In this document: one piece after another, positions 47,101 to 56,100 of the stretch
Layout: each line of letters opens with the position of its first letter
How positions within the stretch are numbered: the stretch's first letter is position 1
Source: Coccinella septempunctata
Taxonomy: Eukaryota > Arthropoda > Insecta > Coleoptera > Coccinellidae
Reading direction: 5' to 3'
NCBI RefSeq assembly: GCF_907165205.1
Contig: NC_058193.1
Span: 33,183,521-33,247,520 of the forward strand
DNA length: 64,000 bases
The notes under the pieces: generated by a model
Database searches by the model: none
What the model saw: the letters and a program-made list of their open reading frames with translations, nothing else
Told to the model about the DNA's origin: nothing
Translations under genes and position numbers: made by a program

Positions 47101-50100
47101 GTCAAATTGGGCTAAGACGGATATTGAAGCACTGAATATTTCATACAAACGCGTTCATCATATAGTTCACGTCAATTTGGACATGAGAAAAATTGCTGCA
47201 AAATGGATCCCCAAATGTTTGAATGTTGACCAAAAACGATGTAGACTTCTTAAACCGAATTGTTACTGTGGATGAGACTTCGGTACATTTCTACGATCCA
47301 GAAACAAAGCAACAATCGATGGAATGGCTACACTCTGGTTCTCCGAGACCTAAGAAGTTTCGTGTCCAAAAATCTGAAGGAAAAGTTCTTGCTTCAGTTT
47401 TTTGGGATTGCCCTGGAGTAATCATGATTGATTTTTTGGATATGGGTAGAACAATAACCGGAGATTACTATTCGACATTACTGACCACTCTAAGGAAAAA
47501 AATTAAAGAGAATAGACGCTGAAAGCTATCCAAAGGCGTTTTATTCTTGCAGAACAACGCCCATGCACACAAATCTCATGTTGCCATGCAAAAAATTCGT
47601 GATTTAGGGTTTGAATTACTAGAACACCCCCCTAATTCACCAGATTTGGCTCCATCACTCTATCATCTCTTTCCTCAACTGAAAAAAAAGTTAAGGTCGT
47701 AAATTTTCTTCTAACGAAGAGGTAATAAAATCTGTGGAGGTCTGGTTTGCAGAGCAAGAAGAAACATTTTTTTTTGAAAGCTCTAAATACGCTGCAGGTT
47801 CGCTGTAATAAATGTATCCAATTAAGAAGAGAATATGTTGAGTAATAAAATATTTTGACATCGAAATTTCGATTGGTTCTATAGTACGCTAAGAGTTTTT
47901 CAATATAGGTATCCTCGTATCTAATGAATATACGAATGTTTTGTAACGAAGAGTATTCTTCATATTTTCTTGTATAATACGCCGTTCGAGTAATTTAATG
48001 TTAAAAAATAAAAAAATATCTGTGATATTCGAAAAATTTAGTACTTTGGCCGAGTTATAGATTCTGATGGGAATTCAATTTCTCTAGGGGTGGCATAGCT
48101 CATTATGAAAACTCAAAATGGCCAATTTTCAGGGCTGAATCGGAAAAAATGGTAAAGAAAAAGTTTTTTTTACCTCAATTTTCATTTCCTTTTTTTTCAG
48201 TTGACGAAAAGATGTTTGGGTGATTTTGTATACCTTTGTCGTGATTCTTCCGCTCTGGATCCTTCATGTTCTGTACAAATTCAGCGTCAGCGAGGTGACG
48301 TTAATTGGAAAACGCGATGGAAAACTCCAAACCGCCAAAGGGCATAGTGTAATACGTCAAATTCCGCGAACTAGTAAGACTTCCCCGTGATGGGAGAAGT
48401 TTAATAAAAGAGTTATTGGCAAAGCGGTCTGATACAAGCCAGCAACCTCGGCGTAGGCAAAAGGAGAGAGCGATTCCCGAAAAGGATATTTCAGCGAATC
48501 CGAAGAATATTAATGAAGTTGTTCTGAGATTTGCATGTTACTTATTAAGGCGCCCCGTCTCAAAGTTTTGCCTCATTAACTTTCCCCGGCTAGAGTTTGA
48601 TTATTTTCCGGACTGATGATTAATTACAAATTTAGAATTTAAAGCGGAGTTCTAACGCTTCGGTTACTGCCGCCCGGTTTCTTTCAGAGACACGTTTCAT
48701 TTGCCAGGTCAATTATCCATAATTAGGAAGTTTTGATCCAGCTCCCGCGATATGCCTGCCCCTAATGGCGAATTGGAGTTAATGAGTTTGTGAAATGGCT
48801 CAGAGGTAATGAAAAGATATGATTCGGGGCGAGATCCATACAAAATACTGCCAGATGCGCGTGTCAAAAGTTGACCTAAAAATTCCCAAAAATATGGGGA
48901 CACTTGAAAAATTTGTCAGAACCATACGATTGCAGTGAGATCGATGAAATTTCGAAATTCATCACTAGAAAAAATGCCCTTTGAGAATATGTACCAAATT
49001 TAGAAATACGATGATTCTTCTGGGAGATACGCCTGTTAAAAATGAACCTTCGGAAAGTCCCCAAAAAAATTGTCACTTAAAAAATTTTTCGAAACCAAAC
49101 GATTGCACCGAGGTTTATTACTATAGAAGAGTTGCTCTTTTAGAATATGTACCACATTTGGATCTACGATGATTTTTCTGGGTGACCCTGTCCACTCAAA
49201 TTCAGATATCGACTATTTCATTTGAAATTTTGACAATTATGTACGAGGATGTATTGATATCTAGTTAGCCTAGACCAGTTCCATGCATGAAAACAATATT
49301 GCGTCACCATAGCAACGAACAATAACTCATTAGAAGTGTCAGCGTGAAGTTTGAGGACAAAAAAGTAAGCCAGAGTTACGCAATAAATCAAAAGAAAGAA
49401 GATGTCCACCGAAATTGTGAAAGTCGAAAAATTGGAGTATCGAACCATCATCACCTGTATTTAAAAGGATTGAGAGGTAAGCAGATTTACGAAGATATGC
49501 TTAATACCCTTGATGATCAATATCCTTCGTATGCGACCGTGTAAAATTGGACTGCAAGCTTCAAAAGAGGTAAATTTTCCATTGAAGATGATCACCGATC
49601 GGTAAGGACAGTTTCTGTGTCAGTCCCCGAAAATATCGATGCAGTTCATGATTTTATTAGACCGTCGAATTGGGATGAAACGGATATCCGAAGCACTGAA
49701 TATTTCATACGAACGCGTTCATCATATAGTTCAGGTCAATTTGGACATGAGAATAATTGCTGCAAAATGGATCCCCAAATGTTTGAATGTTGACCAAAAG
49801 CGTGCAAGGATGAAAGCATCGCGTTCGATCTGTGCTCGATTTTAAAACGATGTAGACTTCTTAAACCGAATTGTTACTATGGATGAGACTTGGGTACATT
49901 TCTACGATCCAGAAACAAAACAACAATCGATGGAATGGCGACACTCTGGTTCTCCAAGACCTAAGAAGTTTCGTGTCCAAAAATCTGCTGGAAAAGTTCT
50001 TGCTTCAGTTTTTTGGGATTGCTATGTAGTAATCATGATTGATTTTTTGGATAAGGGTAGAACAATAACCGGATATTACTATTCGACATTACTGACCACT

Positions 50101-53100
50101 CTGTGGGATAAAATCAAAGAGAAAAGAAGCGGAAAGCTATCGAAAGGTGTTTCGTTTTTGCAGGACAACGCCCCTGCACACAAATCTCATGTTGCAATGC
50201 AAAAAATTCGTGATTTAGGGTTTAAATTACTAGAACACCTCCCTTATTCACCAGATTTGGCTCCATCTATTACTATCATCTCTTTCCTCAACTGAGAAAA
50301 AGTTCAAAAGGTCGTAAATTTTCTTCCAACGAGGAGGTAATAAAAGCTGTGGAGGTCTGAGCAAGAAGAAATTTTTTTTTAAGGGTCTAGAGACGTTGCA
50401 GGTTCGCTGTAATAAATGTATTCTCAATTAAGAAGAGAATATGTTAAGTAATAAAATATTTTGACATTGAAATTTTGTTTGGTTCTGTAGTAGACTAAGA
50501 ATTTTTCAATATATCCTCGTAACTAGTAGATTTTTGGTCAGTAAATAAAAAATCTTGAATCTCATCGAGTAAGCCGCAACTGCTATATGCATATGAATAA
50601 AATTTTTCACTAGCACTACATACAAACGCCTCGAAATGTCTTCCTCCGGATAAAATTCAATCGCGAAAAATCTCGGACAAAAATCAACAGCGCACCTATA
50701 CCGGATCGTGCGAGCAGTGTACCGCCGCATTATTCAAGGGTCCTGAGGATGAGGGAAGAAGGAAGAAACGTTCCCTTTCCCCATATCTTACCGCATAATC
50801 TAGATAGGATAACAGATCCCCGGTCTTTAGCCGCGCAGTGGAGGACTGTCAAAACATTCGGCCCATTTGCTAAACTAACTAAACTGCTTTGCCTGTTATT
50901 TATTCTGCATTGGAGAAATCTCCCGGCTCAGCGACGGCGAACGCAGAGAAGGTTCTTGCGGTGCGATATTTCGTCTCAAATATTTAAATTCTATCGCTTT
51001 TCTGAAAAATAATATTTTCAGATGGTGGGGAGGCTATTGTGCGCTTTTCTTGCTTTTCACGGGGCGTTGGCGGTGTTTGCTTTAGTCGGAAACGTGTCTG
51101 CATATCATTTTTTCGATAACCATCCATCAAAGGGTCGTATTATACCGGGTGGTCCACATAAAAAAGTCCGGAGTTTCTCTGGAAGCCTATCTCCCATCTT
51201 TCTCCTGATTTCTTTCGTTTAATTGGCAAAACAGCCAAAACTTCATTTTCCAATTAAGATCTTATATGAACCATAACCTCCAAACTCGTTAGCCATTTTG
51301 AATCCGCCCCGCCATTTTGTTTTCCCCCAAAAATAGTTCAATTCAATGTCCCACCAACAAATCATCAAGTTTAGAGTTTTATTCAATAGAATTTGATAAA
51401 ATAATAATAAGAATCGATAAAAAAAATCGATATTTCGTTCGTGGTTCAGATCTAAACCGCAAATCGATGTTTCCTGATGCATTGCACATCCCTAGGCGCA
51501 TAGACACACTCTGTGCTCGAATTACGCCAATTGTCATCAGTCGTTCCGGTTGACAGGGAAACGACAGCGGCGGGAAAAAAAAGAACGGCATTTCACGGAA
51601 ATCAAAGCGATGTAGTCAGATTTAATTAACCCTCTTACTCCCATCAGGTGACGCGTTACGTAACAAAGCGGACAGGGATATAGACACAAAGCAGCGCGTC
51701 ATCAAAGACTTATTGGCATTAAATTTGCGCGTTGTCAGCTAGTAATAAGCCAGGTCGAGTTGTTTCTGTCTTTCCGTTCACGTCACCTGGCCTTTGATCA
51801 GGGACCGTGAGATGCGAAATGTTCAGCGTTCCGAAATTAATTCCAATTTATCCATTCGCGCACAGAAACAGATACTATCCCTCCGCTCCGCGCCGCGACT
51901 CTGTGATTTTGGCATCGATGTCGTTATCATCTTTTGATGGCGGACGCTGACTGTTCTTCCGGAAAAGGCCGTGCCTATCCAATTTATCGAATATTCGAAC
52001 AGCGGAGCGAAACGGGAGGCTGATTCGATTGGTCCGTGTATATATGCCGATTCGTATTACACTCGAATGACGGGACGTTTTGGTGATTTTCTATGGTTCA
52101 TACGGGGGTCGTGTTCCATTTTGAAGTCTGGGAGCTTCGGAAATCCATTACCATGTTTTCATATCCGTCTTTTATCTGCTCTGGAAGTAGCAAAGTTAAC
52201 CAAAACTGTAGTAAAATCACATGAAAAAGGTTTGGCAAAATACGTGAATTCAGTTGCCAACTGCAGAAATATAAACAAGTGAAGATCTACAGAAATACAA
52301 AGCAAAACATGTATTTTTGGAGTGATGCCAACCGAAAAACACTTTGACAACTGACAGTTGTCAAAATCCCTTAAAATGAGTACTTAACTAAGCGTAGTTT
52401 AAAGTTAATGGACGCTTAATTTTATTGTCAGTTGCACGACAGAATCAAGGGTACTTAAGATTCTGTTAAGCCACAGTCGTGCAACTTAAAGTTAAAGTTA
52501 GTTAAATTCCGACTTCAAAGTCGGAATTTAAGGAAAAATATTTTTAAAATATTATGTGGCCCTTCTACGCCTTCGTATTTATTTACTTACATCAAAATGA
52601 AAAAAGGTTATATTTGAACCTGGTTACTCTTGAACGGAATGAAAAAACAACTATATTAAAAGATAACATATTGGAAATGAATATTAGAGCCAATATATAC
52701 TTCATTCACTTTTATTTTAGCAGTCGGTTGGCCATGGAAATTTGACACATTTCACTCTGTATAGTACGAAAATGTGGGGTTATGGAGCTTGTCAAAACAA
52801 TTTTGGGTTTTAAATCAACGCTATGTTGCCCGTTCTACGTAAAAGTTTCTGTTATTACGTATTTTATCACAATGTGGTATCTCTTCGGAAAATATGTGAC
52901 GAACATAATTGAAGTTTATACAAACTGATTGAAGGCATACCAAATTTAGTTATTTGCATGGAAAATACAAGAGATCAGTATAATATCATAATATATACTA
53001 GCTTGTGGAGCGTTAATGTTCGTTATCTTCTTTGACTTACCTACATCATTTGTAGATTTCAAAAATATTAACTCGAAGATGAAATGCATATGATGCAGTG

Positions 53101-56100
53101 ATTGGGAATGGGTATCTCCCGAAGGAATAAACAGATAATTACAAGAATGTTAAATTCTTCAACAAAAATCATCTTGCATCAATATAAGTAGAAGGAATTG
53201 AAGGAAGTTTCAAGTTAAGATGAACTTCACCTTTGAACAATGAATACACAAGTAACAGGGCAACTTGCTCGTATTTGTGGCTATTCATCTTAATACATTG
53301 ATGTAATAATAATAATTATAGGTATTTATTAGTACCTTAAGACATTTACATTGTATAGGACAAGTCAAAAATGAAAAATAGAAAAATCTATTTTAGGGAA
53401 CTTATTCTCCGATGACATTTATCGAAAATCCTGTATTAAACTTTTCGCATTAATTCACTCAAACATAAAATTCTCAAATGCCACCACTTTTTTGGGTCTC
53501 CCAATAGAAGAAAATTCTTTGTCATCCTCTTCATTCACAATCTTTCTGATTGTGGAAATATCCAGCTTAAATATATGTCGTTTAGATTCAGATGAAACAT
53601 TATATAAATTCTATTACATTGAATATGTTCGCTACCGTCTGACGTATTGTGGATTTTAGAATATCAGGGTAGGTATAACTATTTGAATGAGCGGACCTGA
53701 ATTCTAAATAGCACTTCCTGAAACCCTGTCTCTTTTTTCAATCACTTTCAGCATTTTCGTAATAAAAATTGATATAAGTTGTGGCAACGGCGTTATGACA
53801 TTAACGACATTTCATGAGTGCCAACCTAACTTTGTTCTAGTTACAAAAACTTGAGAAAATTATTTCGAGGCCAACCGACTGCTAAAATAAATATGAATGA
53901 AGTATAGGTGGTTGTAAGCTGAATTCTTTATTATTATCGAAAATGAAATAGAACTATTTATCGCCGACGAAATTGCGGTATCAAATTAAGAACTGAAAGT
54001 CGAAAACTGCAAACACGCTTCTGACATCCATATTTCGGAAGAAAAAATCCCGTTTCTCGACAATGTAGAATTTTCTAATCAAATAAAGCCGCACACATAT
54101 ATATCGAATGCGACGATATTAAATAAGGAAGAGGATTCAATTTCAGAATCAAATATATATCCTTTCTGCCGTCTCGCATAGCTGATAGCGACGGATCTAA
54201 AACTGAGTTGATTAAATATATATCTTCTTTCCAGGTTACATTTTCCAATTTACCCCGGGTATATAGTGGAGTCTCCCCCCTTGTTTGTATCTCGCATATT
54301 CTCTCGTGATGTGTTGTCGGGGATGTTTCTAGGTAATATCCGAGTTGTGTGTGATATTACCTGCTTTTTTAGTTATATTTTTATTGTGCTCCGTGTGCTT
54401 ATTTTGATTTACGTTTCCGAAATTACACCCGTACTTAACGTGTGTGATTTGTTCCTTACAGAATTCACGAACAAGAAGATGAAACAGGAAAAATTAAATT
54501 TTTTCGTCGCTGATGGCATGTATTAAGTACATCGTTATGTCATTTTATTGCAGTTGGGAGTTTCAATAAGGTTCAAATTGAGCGCGTTTCGTTGAAGAAA
54601 AAACGCGCAGAAGTGCATTTCCGCAGTCTTGGAAACGAGTACTTCTAATCAAGAATTTATTATACAAGAGAGCTTCGACTTTCGTTTGAGACGCCTTTGC
54701 CTATGCACTGTAAAACAACGTGATAGATACAATATTAAAACAAATTGCACTGTTATAAGATACCTTTCTTTCTTACAAATGGGGTAAACATGTTCGTGGT
54801 TTTTTTCAATACTGCCATGTTGTTTCATTGCAAAATTTCAATTCTTTCTGATTCTGATCTATGAATGCCGTTTTTTGAAAGGTAACATTTGCATGGTACT
54901 AAGATCTCTTTTAAAATATACTGCTCCGTGAAAGTTAAGTAAGTTCAGACGGTTTCGAAAGTTTCAATTTTTTTCATCGGTTTTTTAAATCTGAGAAATT
55001 TAAATCTTTACTCACTTATACAGGGTACAGTAGATTCTTGACGTCAAAAGAAACACTTTTTTCGTTAACCGTTTTTTCCGAATCGGCGAGGTTTAAAAGA
55101 TACAGGCTGTTGAAAACCATTAAAAAAATGTTATTTTTAGTCACAACGGTTCCATCGAATGGAATGAATTTCGGAATATATAGTTTTTAATTCATTTGAT
55201 GAACCTTTTTCGAGCACAAGCTATTACCCACGTGTTCCAGTTCTTCATATTTTCTCGTATTGATATGTAGTTAGCCTAGACCAGTTCCATGCATAAAAAA
55301 ATATTGCGTTACTATAACAACGAACAATAACTCATTAGAAGTGTCAGTGTGAAGTTTAAGGTAAAAAAAATAAACCAGAGCTACGCAATAAATTAAGAGA
55401 AAGAAGATGTCCACAGAAATTGTGAAAATCGAAAAATTGGAGTATCAAGCCATCATTAATTACCAGTATTTACGGTTAAGAGGTAAGCATATTTACGAAG
55501 ATATGCTTAATACCCTTGGTATTCAATGTCCTTCGTATGCGACCGTGAAAAATTGTACTGCAAGCTTCAAAAGAAGTAAAATTTTCCATTGAAGATGATG
55601 ACTGATCGGGAAGGCCAGTTTCTGTGTCAGTCCCCGAAAATATCGATGCAGTTCATGACATGATTTTATCAGACCGTCGAATTGGGCTAAAACGGATATC
55701 TGAAGCACTGAATATTTCATACGTATGCGTTCATCATATAGTTCACGTAAATTTGGACATGAGAAAAATGCTGCAAAATGGATCCCCAATGTTTGAATGT
55801 TGACCAAAAGCGTGCAAGGGTAGAAGCTTTGCGTTCGATCTGCGCTCGATTTGAAAACGATATAGACTTCTTAAACCGAATAGTTATCATGGATGAGACT
55901 TGGGTACATTTCTACGATCCAGAAGCAAAGCAACAATCGATGGAATGGTGACAATCTGGTTCTCCAAGACCTAAGAAGTTTCTTGTCCAAAAATCTGCTC
56001 GAAGAGTTCTTGCTTCAGTTTTTTGGGATTGCCATGGAGTAATCACGATTGTTTTTTGGATAAAAGTAGAACAATATCCGGATATTGCTATTCGACATTA

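Noticed and set aside
48882..49192. A CRISPR array or satellite
   Set aside because: Only two diverged units, with no spacer structure; this is eukaryotic DNA.
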